Source: Opitutia bacterium (GTDB lineage: Bacteria > Verrucomicrobiota > Verrucomicrobiia > Opitutales > Opitutaceae). Taken from it: a stretch of 64,000 nucleotides of DNA. A program made the translations under genes and the position numbers. Location: assembly GCA_016187945.1 (NCBI GenBank), contig JACPIT010000005.1, positions 930,001 through 994,000 on the forward strand, in the 5' to 3' direction. A model generated the notes under the pieces. It did no database searches and was not told the DNA's origin. It worked only from the letters and a program-made list of their open reading frames with translations. Shown one piece after another: positions 45,215 through 52,427 of the stretch (its first letter is position 1; every line of letters begins with the position of its first letter).

Positions 45215-47128
45215 ATGAACCAGAACCGAACCCGCTTGCTTACCCTCTGGCTTGCGCTCGCGCTGGCAATCCTGCCGGCGCTCCGTGCGCAGGAGGCTCC
45301 CCCGGCCACGCCCGCGCCGGAGAAACCTGCCACCATCGAGCCTGCGAAGCCCGACGAAACCACCGTCGAATCCAGCGACGACGAGGAAGAAAAATCCCCG
45401 GACGCCGTCGCACCCGCGGAAGAACCGAAAAAGGCCGAAACGCCCGCCGCTCCCGCCGCCGAAGAAGCCAAGCCGGCCGACGAGGCGCCGATGCGCGACC
45501 TCACCAAATCGGAGCCGTCGAGCGACCCAAAGCCCGCGAAAAGGAAATCCACCCGCTCGCGCAGCTACGGGACGCAGCACGGCGGCGATATTCCATTGGG
45601 CAATCACGTCGTGCCCGCGGGCCAGCAGTGGGGCGAGATCGTTTCGATCATGGGCGACAGCATCGTCGATGGCGACGTCGCCGACGCGGCGGTGTCGGTC
45701 AACGGCAACACGACGGTCAACGGCACCGTCGGCGACGCGGCCGTCTCCATCCTCGGCACGACGCGCGTGAACGGAAAAGTCAAAGGTAGCGCGGTGGCCG
45801 TGCTCGGCGACGTGATCCTCGGGCCCAACGCCGAGGTCGGCGACGAAGTCGTGGCGGTGCTCGGTCGCGTCGTGCGCGAACCCGGTTCCGTCGTCCACGG
45901 CGGCGTCCAGCAGATTGGCGGCTTCGGGCCGTTCGTCGGCTTCGAGTGGCTGCGCGCCTGGGTGCACCAATGTCTTTTCTGGGGCCGCCCGCTCGGTTTC
46001 GGCGAACACCTCGGCTGGGCGTGGATCGTCGCCGGCTGTTTCCTCGCCTTCTACGCGCTGCTCGCGCTGTTGTTTCCGAAGGCCATCGATCGCTGCGCCG
46101 AGACGCTCGAGCAACGCCCCGGCGGCACGCTGCTCGCGGCGCTGCTCGCCGTCCTCATCAGCCCGCTGCTCGTCGTGTTGCTCGCGATCACCGGCGTGGG
46201 CCTGGTGTTGATCCCGTTCCTCGCGATGGCGCTGTTCTTCGCCGGACTCTTCGGCAAGGCCGCGGTGCTCGCGTGGCTCGGGCGGCGCATTACGAAACTG
46301 CTCGGCGATGGCGCGTATTCGCACGCGTTCTTCACCGTGCTCATCGGCGGCGTCATCACGATGCTGCTCTACACGATCCCGTTCGGCGGCTTCATTCTCC
46401 GCACGATCTTCGGGTTCCTCGGCATGGGCGCGGTGATTTACACGCTCGCGCTCGCGATGAAGAGCAGCCGTCCGGCGAAACCCGCGCCGGCGACGCCGAT
46501 GACTCCGCGGCCGACGTCCGCTCCGGCCGCGACCGCCGCCGCGACGGCGCCGATGGCTGCGACCACCTTCACGTCCCCGGCCATGCCGGTGCAGAGCGCC
46601 GGGTTTGGCGCGGAAACACCTTCGCCCGACGCGCCGCCGCCGAGCGTCGCCGCCGCGGCGGTCCCGCCGGTGACCGAAGCCACGCCGCCCGTTTACGGCG
46701 CGGCCACGCCCGCCGGCGCCGTGCCGCCGTTGATCAGCGCCACGTTGCCGCGCGCCGGTTTTTGGATCCGCGTCGCGGCGGCGTTCCTCGACTGCTTCAT
46801 GATCGCGGTCGCGCTGGGCGTGCTCGATTTCATGCATCGCGGCCCCGCGCCGATGTTCGTGACGATCGCGGCTTACTGCGCCGTGATGTGGAAACTCAAG
46901 GGCACGACCATCGGCGGCATCGTGTGCGGCCTCAAGGTCGTGCGCCTCGACGATCGCGAGATCGACTGGGGCGTCGCGATCGTGCGCGCGCTGTCGGCGT
47001 TCCTCTCGTTCTTCTGCGCCGGTCTCGGCTTCATCTGGGTCGCCTTCGACGACGAGAAGCAGAGCTGGCACGACAAGATCGCCGGCACGACCATCGTCCG
47101 CGTGCCGAAGGGCACGCCGCTGCTCTGA
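45215..47128 (+). CDS. Membrane protein: polymer-forming (bactofilin-like) plus RDD domain
   Basis: This 637-residue multidomain protein has a signal peptide at 1-25. A Pro/Glu/Ala-rich stretch (26-110) leads to a beta-helical segment (about 138-230) of short Gly/Val repeats (SIMGDSIVDGDVADAAVSV, VNGTVGDAAVSILG), as in polymer-forming bactofilin-like proteins. Several helices (about 268-420) follow. After a second Pro/Ala-rich linker comes an RDD domain (about 500-637; RAGFWIRVAAAFLDC, VCGLKVVRLDDREI, SWHDKIAGTTIVRVP). It is third in the sigma/anti-sigma operon, 11 bases after the anti-sigma stop. A role in envelope organisation under this sigma factor is inferred from operon position; function unproven. 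Confidence 0.83.
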   Translation: MNQNRTRLLTLWLALALAILPALRAQEAPPATPAPEKPATIEPAKPDETTVESSDDEEEKSPDAVAPAEEPKKAETPAAPAAEEAKPADEAPMRDLTKSEPSSDPKPAKRKSTRSRSYGTQHGGDIPLGNHVVPAGQQWGEIVSIMGDSIVDGDVADAAVSVNGNTTVNGTVGDAAVSILGTTRVNGKVKGSAVAVLGDVILGPNAEVGDEVVAVLGRVVREPGSVVHGGVQQIGGFGPFVGFEWLRAWVHQCLFWGRPLGFGEHLGWAWIVAGCFLAFYALLALLFPKAIDRCAETLEQRPGGTLLAALLAVLISPLLVVLLAITGVGLVLIPFLAMALFFAGLFGKAAVLAWLGRRITKLLGDGAYSHAFFTVLIGGVITMLLYTIPFGGFILRTIFGFLGMGAVIYTLALAMKSSRPAKPAPATPMTPRPTSAPAATAAATAPMAATTFTSPAMPVQSAGFGAETPSPDAPPPSVAAAAVPPVTEATPPVYGAATPAGAVPPLISATLPRAGFWIRVAAAFLDCFMIAVALGVLDFMHRGPAPMFVTIAAYCAVMWKLKGTTIGGIVCGLKVVRLDDREIDWGVAIVRALSAFLSFFCAGLGFIWVAFDDEKQSWHDKIAGTTIVRVPKGTPLL

Positions 47129-47139
47129 AACGAGGAGTG

Positions 47140-47236
47140 ACCACGAAACACACGAATGACACGAAAGAGAAAACACGCGCAGCCGGGCGAAACATCGCGG
47201 CTCCGAGGATTTCGTGTGGTTCGCGTATTTCGCGGC
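47140..47236. repeat. Inverted repeat between the RDD gene and the small membrane gene
   Basis: CCACGAAACACACGAATGAC at the left and ATTTCGTGTGGTTCGCGTA at the right form an imperfect hairpin. It lies within the operon. Related sequence occurs at 1101-1130. Confidence 0.65.
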
Positions 47237-47261
47237 TGACCCCAAAAACTGAACTCAAGCC

Positions 47262-47462
47262 ATGACCACGATCCTCACATTCTTCGTCTGGTGTCTGCTT
47301 TTCGTGCTCTGCTGGCCGCTGGCGTTGCTGGCGCTCGTGCTCGCGCCGCTCGTGTGGCTCATCGCGCTGCCGTTCCGCGTCGCGGGCGCGGCGATCGGCG
47401 GCGTGCTGGCGCTGGTGAAGGCGCTGTTCTTCCTGCCGGCGCGATTGCTGGGCGCGCGGTAG
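47262..47462 (+). CDS. Small two-helix membrane protein (66 aa)
   Basis: This 66-residue protein is almost wholly hydrophobic: MTTILTFFVWCLLFVLCWPL, then a second and third helical stretch ending LPARLLGAR. It lies in the same direction 133 bases after the RDD gene, past a repeat, and may be the last gene of the sigma operon. The stop codon TAG is the first part of a GTAG palindrome. Function unknown. ATG 47262 is the only plausible start. Confidence 0.65.
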   Translation: MTTILTFFVWCLLFVLCWPLALLALVLAPLVWLIALPFRVAGAAIGGVLALVKALFFLPARLLGAR

Positions 47463-47551
47463 CGCCGGTCTTTGCCCGGCGTATTCGGCGCCTCATTCGC
47501 GGATAAGCTTCTCGGGCATCGTTCATTCAGCCGGTCGAAGACCGGCTCTAC
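47459..47551. repeat. GTAG palindrome overlapping the stop of the small membrane gene
   Basis: GTAGCGCCGGTCTTTGCCCG at the left and the complement GTAGAGCCGGTCTTCGACCG (inverted, ending CGGCTCTAC) at the right. The arms have diverged; the TAG at 47460-47462 is the stop codon. Confidence 0.8.
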
Positions 47552-47631
47552 TCCACGCCGCATTGCCGTGACTCGGAACCGCAGATTTCTGGGCTGACAG
47601 CGGCGCGGCGACCGCCGATAGGTAGGCGCTC

Positions 47632-48117
47632 ATGGCAAAACCACTCGTCGGCATCATCATGGGCAGCTCCTCCGATTGGGAGACGATGCAGCACGCGGCT
47701 GCGCAACTCGAGGCGCTCGGCGTGCCGTTCGAGAAGCGCGTCGTCAGCGCGCATCGCACGCCGAAGCTCATGGTGAGTTACGCCGAGTCAGCCGAACGCC
47801 GCGGGCTGAAGCTCATCATCGCCGGCGCGGGCGGCGCGGCGCATTTGCCGGGCATGACGGCCTCGCTCACGACGCTGCCGGTGCTCGGCGTGCCGGTGGA
47901 ATCGAAGGCGCTCAAGGGCCTCGACTCGCTGCTCTCGATCGCGCAGATGCCCGGCGGCGTGCCGGTGGCGACGTTCGCGATCGGCAAGCCCGGCGCGATC
48001 AACGCCGCGCTCTTCGCCGCCTCGCTGCTCGCGCAATCCGACGCGAAGACGAAGCGCGCGTGGAATGACTTCCGCACCGCGCAGACGAAGAAGGTGCTGA
48101 AAACGAAGCTGCCCTGA
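47632..48117 (+). CDS. purE: N5-carboxyaminoimidazole ribonucleotide mutase
   Basis: This enzyme converts N5-CAIR to CAIR in purine biosynthesis (class I PurE, 161 residues). Seen are [12 protein letters not shown] (residues 8-19) for phosphate binding, [11 protein letters not shown] with the catalytic His, and [15 protein letters not shown], then [19 protein letters not shown]. Length and motifs match the bacterial class I enzyme and not the animal form that uses AIR directly. It is followed by purK after a repeat of about 80 bases; the pair works together. Start ATG 47632. Confidence 0.97.
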   Translation: MAKPLVGIIMGSSSDWETMQHAAAQLEALGVPFEKRVVSAHRTPKLMVSYAESAERRGLKLIIAGAGGAAHLPGMTASLTTLPVLGVPVESKALKGLDSLLSIAQMPGGVPVATFAIGKPGAINAALFAASLLAQSDAKTKRAWNDFRTAQTKKVLKTKLP

Positions 48118-48120
48118 AAA

Positions 48121-48200
48121 AGTTGAGAGTTGAGAGCTGAGAGTTGAGCGACCGAACCCCGGCTTGCGGCTCTCAACCCTCAACTCTCAGCTCTCAACTG
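48121..48200. repeat. Inverted repeat between purE and purK
   Basis: AGTTGAGAGTTGAGAGCTGA at the left and its complement TCAGCTCTCAACT at the right, built from repeated TGAGAGT units. It occupies almost the whole purE-purK spacer. Confidence 0.8.
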
Positions 48201-48202
48201 CC

Positions 48203-49351
48203 ATGCTTCTTCCCGGAAAAACCATCGGCGTCCTCGGCGGCGGGCAACTCGGCCGCATGCTGGCGCACGCGGCAACGCGACTCGGCTACCGCATCCACGT
48301 CTTCGAGCCGCAGGCGAACTGCCCGGCCGGTGCCGTGGCGCACAAGGAAGTCAACGCGCCCTACGAAGACCTCGAAGCGCTCGCGGCCTTCGCGCGCGAG
48401 TGCGACGTCGTCACCTACGAGTTCGAAAACGTCCCGTCCGCGCCGTTGAAGCACATCGAGTCGCTCACGCAACTGCGGCCGCATTGGAGCGTGCTTGCGA
48501 CGACGCAGAATCGCTCGCGCGAGAAGCGCTGGCTGCGCGACAACGGTTTTCCGCATGCACGTTTCGCCGAGGTCGCCGCGGACGGCGATTTGGCGGCGGG
48601 CATCCGCGAGGTCGGCGTGCCGTGCGTCGTGAAGACGGCGAACTTCGGCTACGACGGCAAAGGGCAGCTCAAGGTGATGACCGACGCCGACGTGCCGGCG
48701 GCGCTGAAGAAATTCGCCGGCCATCCGGTCGTGATCGAGCAGTTCGTGGATTTCGCGTGCGAGGTCTCGGCCGTCGTCGCGCGTTCGGCGAGCGCGGCGG
48801 TGCGCGTGTTTCCGATTTCGGAGAACATCCACACGAATCACATCCTGGACTTCTCGATCGTGCCGGCGCGCGTGCCGGCCGAGACGCTCGCGAAGGCGGA
48901 GAAGCTTGCGCGGCTCGTGGCGGAGAAGATCGATCTCGTCGGCGTGCTCGGCGTGGAGTTTTTCGTCACGAAATCCGGCGACGTGCTCATCAACGAACTC
49001 GCGCCGCGCACGCACAACAGCGGGCACTACACGATCGACGCGTGCATGACCTCGCAATTCGAGCAGCAAGTGCGCGCGATCTGCGGCCTGCCGCTCGGCG
49101 CGGTGACGCTGCTCTCGCCCGTCGTGATGGTGAACATCCTCGGCGACGCGTGGAAATGGAGCGCCGACGGCAAACTCGCGGGCGAGCCGAATTGGGACGC
49201 GCTGCTCGCGCAGCCGAACGTGCGCCTGCATCTCTACGGCAAGGAAGAGCCGCGCATCGGCCGCAAGATGGGACACTTCACCGTGGTCGCACGCGATGCC
49301 GAGATGGCGTTCGAACTCGCGCAGAAATACAAGGCGCGGTTGCAAGGGTAG
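48203..49351 (+). CDS. purK: N5-carboxyaminoimidazole ribonucleotide synthase
   Basis: This 382-residue ATP-grasp enzyme makes N5-CAIR from AIR, bicarbonate and ATP for PurE. It shows IGVLGGGQLGRMLAHAATRL at the N-terminus, the YDGKGQ loop, FVDFACEVSAVVARS and the Mg-binding NELAPRTHNSGHYTIDAC motif. Start ATG 48203 is right after the purE-purK repeat. An upstream in-frame ATG lies within the repeat and is not preferred. The TAG stop at 49349-49351 is part of a GTAG palindrome. Purine genes beyond these two are not in the window. Confidence 0.97.
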   Translation: MLLPGKTIGVLGGGQLGRMLAHAATRLGYRIHVFEPQANCPAGAVAHKEVNAPYEDLEALAAFARECDVVTYEFENVPSAPLKHIESLTQLRPHWSVLATTQNRSREKRWLRDNGFPHARFAEVAADGDLAAGIREVGVPCVVKTANFGYDGKGQLKVMTDADVPAALKKFAGHPVVIEQFVDFACEVSAVVARSASAAVRVFPISENIHTNHILDFSIVPARVPAETLAKAEKLARLVAEKIDLVGVLGVEFFVTKSGDVLINELAPRTHNSGHYTIDACMTSQFEQQVRAICGLPLGAVTLLSPVVMVNILGDAWKWSADGKLAGEPNWDALLAQPNVRLHLYGKEEPRIGRKMGHFTVVARDAEMAFELAQKYKARLQG

Positions 49352-49374
49352 GGCGCGGACTCCGCTCCCGCGCC
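49348..49374 (+). repeat. GTAG hairpin overlapping the purK stop codon
   Basis: GTAGGGCGCGGACTCCGCTC begins at 49348; GGCGCGG pairs with CCGCGCC. The TAG is the purK stop. It has no inverted partner nearby. Confidence 0.65.
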
Positions 49375-49398
49375 GCCGATGCCCGGTCTGTTGTTTCT

Positions 49399-49455
49399 GT
49401 AGGCAGCCCGCTTGCGGGCGCGTCGTGAGCGCGCGCGAGCGCGCTGGCCCACAAC
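49399..49455. repeat. GTAG palindrome with mismatched right end
   Basis: GTAGGCAGCCCGCTTGCGGG at the left and GCGAGCGCGCTGGCCCACAAC at the right. The arms pair loosely; the right arm matches that of the element at 42819. It lies just before the stop of the reverse-strand DUF4440-like gene. Confidence 0.6.
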
Positions 49456-49465
49456 GGCGCGGCGG

Positions 49466-49996
49466 TCAGCTCTTCGGCGGCTGCGGCAGGTCCGGGCGGG
49501 CGAGGAATTTTTCCAGGCGCTCGGCGGGCTCGATCTTCGGGCCGCCGTCGTAGACGAATTTCCATGAGCCGTCCGGCTGGCGTTTCCACACGGTCATATA
49601 GATGCCGACCGTCGGCGCGGCGGCTTTGCCGCCGGCGGCGGGCGGGGGCGTGAATTCGTAGCGGCCCCACGTGTAGCCGAGCGTGCCGTCGTCGGAGACG
49701 TCGACCATGAGCGGCGACCAGACGAGCTTCACGCCCTTCGGCGCGGGGGCTTGGGCGCGCGCGGCTTTGAGGCCGGCTTGGTATTCGGCGCGCGAGAGGC
49801 TGAGGCGGCCGGACTCGAAGGCGTGCTCGGCCATGTTGGCGGCGAAGGCTTCGCCGATGCCGAGTTCGGCGGCTTGGCGGCAGAACTCCGCTTCGGCGCG
49901 CACGAGTTCGGCTTTGAGCGCGTCCTTGTCCTGGTTGGCGGCGATCGCGAGGACGGGGAGGAGGAGGGCGAGGACGAGCGAGAGGAGTTTTTTCAT
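49466..49996 (-). CDS. Exported SnoaL/DUF4440-like protein
   Basis: This 176-residue protein has a signal peptide at 1-19 (LLPVLAIA-A). The mature part looks like a cone-fold NTF2-like (SnoaL/DUF4440) domain: AELVRAEAEFCRQAAELGIGEAFAANM, then GTLGYTWGRYEFTP and VGIYMTVWKRQPDGSWKFVYDGGPKI. The long helix plus the final strand W-K-x-V-Y-D-G-G is typical. Catalytic residues of ketosteroid-isomerase relatives are not obvious. Start ATG 49996. It lies downstream of fahA on the same strand (97-base gap) and may be the third gene of that unit. Confidence 0.78.
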   Translation of the reverse strand: MKKLLSLVLALLLPVLAIAANQDKDALKAELVRAEAEFCRQAAELGIGEAFAANMAEHAFESGRLSLSRAEYQAGLKAARAQAPAPKGVKLVWSPLMVDVSDDGTLGYTWGRYEFTPPPAAGGKAAAPTVGIYMTVWKRQPDGSWKFVYDGGPKIEPAERLEKFLARPDLPQPPKS

Positions 49997-50093
49997 GGGA
50001 AAATTCAGGCGCGGACTCTCGGGGGCCGGCGAGGCGGTTGCGATGCGGCGACGCGTGCGCGCGGTCAGTCGCGCGAAAACTGCGGCGACGATC

Positions 50094-51404
50094 TCACCCG
50101 GCGGGCATGATGAGGCCGCGGCATTCGCCGAGGCCGATGCGGCGCGCGCCGGGGCGCTCGGCGTAGCCGCGGAGGATGACCTCGTCGCCGTCGGCGAGGA
50201 ATTTGCGCTCTTCGCCGTTCGGGAGGCGGAGCGGATCGGTGCCGCGCCAGGTGTATTCGAGGAGGCAGCCGCGCGTGTCGCGAGCGGTGCCGGAAACGGT
50301 GCCACTGCCGAGGAGGTCGCCGGGCGAGAGGTTGCAGCCGTTGCTGGCGTGGTGCGCGAGGAGCTGGCCGAGGGTCCAATACATCTCGGTGAATTTGCCG
50401 CGCGAAATGCGGTGCGGCGTGTCGCCGGCGAGGCGCATCTTGGCGGTGAGCAGCCAGACTTCGAGCGTGAGATCGAGGCCGCCGTGCGTGGCGTCGTAGT
50501 GGTCGACGAGGTAGGGGAGCGGTGCGGGGTCGCTGGCGGGACGCGGCATCGCGGGCACGCGGAAGGGTGCGAGGGCTTCGAGCGTGACGACCCAAGGCGA
50601 GATCGTGCTGGCGAAATTTTTCGAGAGGAACGGTCCGAGCGGTTGGTATTCCCAAGTCTGGATGTCGCGTGCGGACCAGTCATTCAGCAGGACGATGCCG
50701 AAGAGGTGTTGCGGCGCGGCGGAGAGCGGAAGGCGTTCGCCGAGGGCGTTGCCGGGGCCGACGAACGCGCCGATCTCGAGTTCGTAGTCGAGGTTTTTGC
50801 AGGGCGCGAAGACGGGCGCGGGCGCGTCGGCGGGTTTGAGTTGTCCGTGCGGGCGGCGGATGGCGGCGCCGCTGGCGACGATCGACGAGCCGCGGCCGTG
50901 GTAGCCGATGGGCACCCACTTGTAGTTGGGGAGGAGCGGATTTTCGGGTCGGAGCATCGAGCCGACGTTCGTGGCATGGTGGATCGACGCGTAGAAATCG
51001 GTGTAGTCGCCGATGTGTGCGGGCAGCAGCAGCGTGGCGCTGCGCATCGGCACGAGGCAGGTTTCGACGCGTTGACGGAGTTCGGCGACGGGGCTCGCGG
51101 CATCGAGCAATTCGCTCAAGCGGGCGCGCACGGCGGACCACGCGGGCGCGCCGAGCGCCAGGAGGGCGTTGAGGGAAGGGTGTTGGCTCGCCGGGATGAC
51201 GGGCTCGGGGAGCAGCCCGGCCGCGGCGGCGGCGCGGAGATCGAGGATGCGGTCGCCGATCGCGACGCCGAGGCGGCGCGTCGGATTGCCGCTCGTGCGG
51301 AAGACGCCGAAGGGCAGGTTTTGGAGCGGGAAGTCCGCGTCGGGAAGGTTGGCCGAGTCCACCCAACTGCGGCGGGCGGGGTCGTGCGTAAAGTTCAGGC
51401 TCAT
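50094..51404 (-). CDS. fahA: Fumarylacetoacetase
   Basis: This 436-residue enzyme splits fumarylacetoacetate to fumarate and acetoacetate in tyrosine/phenylalanine catabolism. The family core is clear: TDFYASIHHATNVGSMLRP with the catalytic His, YHGRGSSIV, NLDYELEIGAFVGPGN (Ca/Mg ligands), VLLNDWSARDIQTWEYQPLGPFLSKNFASTISPW, then GTVSGTARDTRGCLLEYTWRG. The N-terminal SH3-like domain (LPFGVFRTSG) is present, so it is the full-length type. The start overlaps the stop of the upstream uncharacterised gene by ATGA. Other tyrosine-pathway genes are not in the window. Confidence 0.96.
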   Translation of the reverse strand: MSLNFTHDPARRSWVDSANLPDADFPLQNLPFGVFRTSGNPTRRLGVAIGDRILDLRAAAAAGLLPEPVIPASQHPSLNALLALGAPAWSAVRARLSELLDAASPVAELRQRVETCLVPMRSATLLLPAHIGDYTDFYASIHHATNVGSMLRPENPLLPNYKWVPIGYHGRGSSIVASGAAIRRPHGQLKPADAPAPVFAPCKNLDYELEIGAFVGPGNALGERLPLSAAPQHLFGIVLLNDWSARDIQTWEYQPLGPFLSKNFASTISPWVVTLEALAPFRVPAMPRPASDPAPLPYLVDHYDATHGGLDLTLEVWLLTAKMRLAGDTPHRISRGKFTEMYWTLGQLLAHHASNGCNLSPGDLLGSGTVSGTARDTRGCLLEYTWRGTDPLRLPNGEERKFLADGDEVILRGYAERPGARRIGLGECRGLIMPAG

Positions 51405-52300
51405 ATCCAGCGAAGTTCTTGGAGGCCGTCGAGCGGCTCGGTGAACGAGCACGAGCCGAACGAGCGGCAGAGCGCGGCGCGGGTTGCGTCGATTTGCGCG
51501 GCAGTGAAGCGATGCGAGCGCCACGCGAGCGCGTCGGGCGTGGCGGTGAAGTGCGACGCGTCGCCATCGTCGAGGAGTGCGAGCGCGTCCGCGTCGGAAC
51601 CGCCGGTGTGGACGAGCGCGGCGGCGAGGAAGACGTTGAGGAAGCCGAACATTTTTCCTGTGGCGCTGCCGGGCGCGTAGGTCAGGCGGTAGTCGCCGCG
51701 GAGCGGGTGGTGGAGGCCGGCGGTGGCTTTCATCGCGACGCCGGCGCGGTGACACTCGCGGAGAAAACGTGCCACGTCGGCGGGTGGGGGGAAGGCGTCG
51801 GGCGTGGTGCCGCCGGTGCGGAGCTTCGCGCCGCGGCCGGTGGCGCGCACGACGTCGAGCAGCGCGGACAGATCGGGCGCGGTCGGCGGGATTTCGATCC
51901 AGACTTCGAGCGACGAAGGAAACGGTGCGACCAGACGCGCGATGTCGGCGGGTGCAGTGGATGCAGCGGGCGCGGAGATTTTGGTTTCGACGGAGACGAT
52001 GCGGGCGCCGGCGTGGCGCGAATTGAACACGAGGATGGAGGGGACGTCGGCGAGCGGATCGGGACCGGCGAGCACGCTGAGTTGCCAGCCTTGCTGCTCG
52101 GCCGGAGGCAGGAGTGCGAACGCGGCGTCGAATTCCGCCAGGCGCACGAGCGGGACGACGAAGCGACCGAGAGCCGCGCGGTGCGGGCCGGCGAGGTGCG
52201 CGGCGTGGGCGCGCACGGCGTCGGGCATGGCGAGCTGCGCCGGCGGGAAGAGGCCGGCGTAGTCGATGAGCGAGCCGAGGAGCGACGAGGCCGCAGACAT
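51401..52300 (-). CDS. Uncharacterised protein translationally coupled to fumarylacetoacetase
   Basis: This 299-residue cytoplasmic protein of no recognised family has striking motifs: LIDYAGLFPPAQLAMPDAV (11-29), KLRTGGTTPDAFP (159-171) and MKATAGLHHPLRGDYRLTY (190-208). The alternation of strands ending in charged or Gly residues suggests an aldolase-like (beta/alpha)8 barrel with Lys159 and Lys191 as candidate active-site residues. This is inference; no family match is claimed. The ATGA overlap with fahA implies tight co-expression, so a role in the same aromatic-acid pathway is likely. The start was set at ATG 52300, preceding a conserved-looking AASSLLGSLIDYAGL. Confidence 0.8.
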   Translation of the reverse strand: MSAASSLLGSLIDYAGLFPPAQLAMPDAVRAHAAHLAGPHRAALGRFVVPLVRLAEFDAAFALLPPAEQQGWQLSVLAGPDPLADVPSILVFNSRHAGARIVSVETKISAPAASTAPADIARLVAPFPSSLEVWIEIPPTAPDLSALLDVVRATGRGAKLRTGGTTPDAFPPPADVARFLRECHRAGVAMKATAGLHHPLRGDYRLTYAPGSATGKMFGFLNVFLAAALVHTGGSDADALALLDDGDASHFTATPDALAWRSHRFTAAQIDATRAALCRSFGSCSFTEPLDGLQELRWI

Positions 52301-52427
52301 GCGCCGCCGACGGTTGGACGGCGCGCGATGCGAGTCAATCGGTGAGCCTTAGGGTGTAAGGCTCAGCGTTGTCGTGGCCTTTGGGCGGCGCGACGACGCG
52401 GTGGGGCGACTGCGTGCGGCGAAGCGA

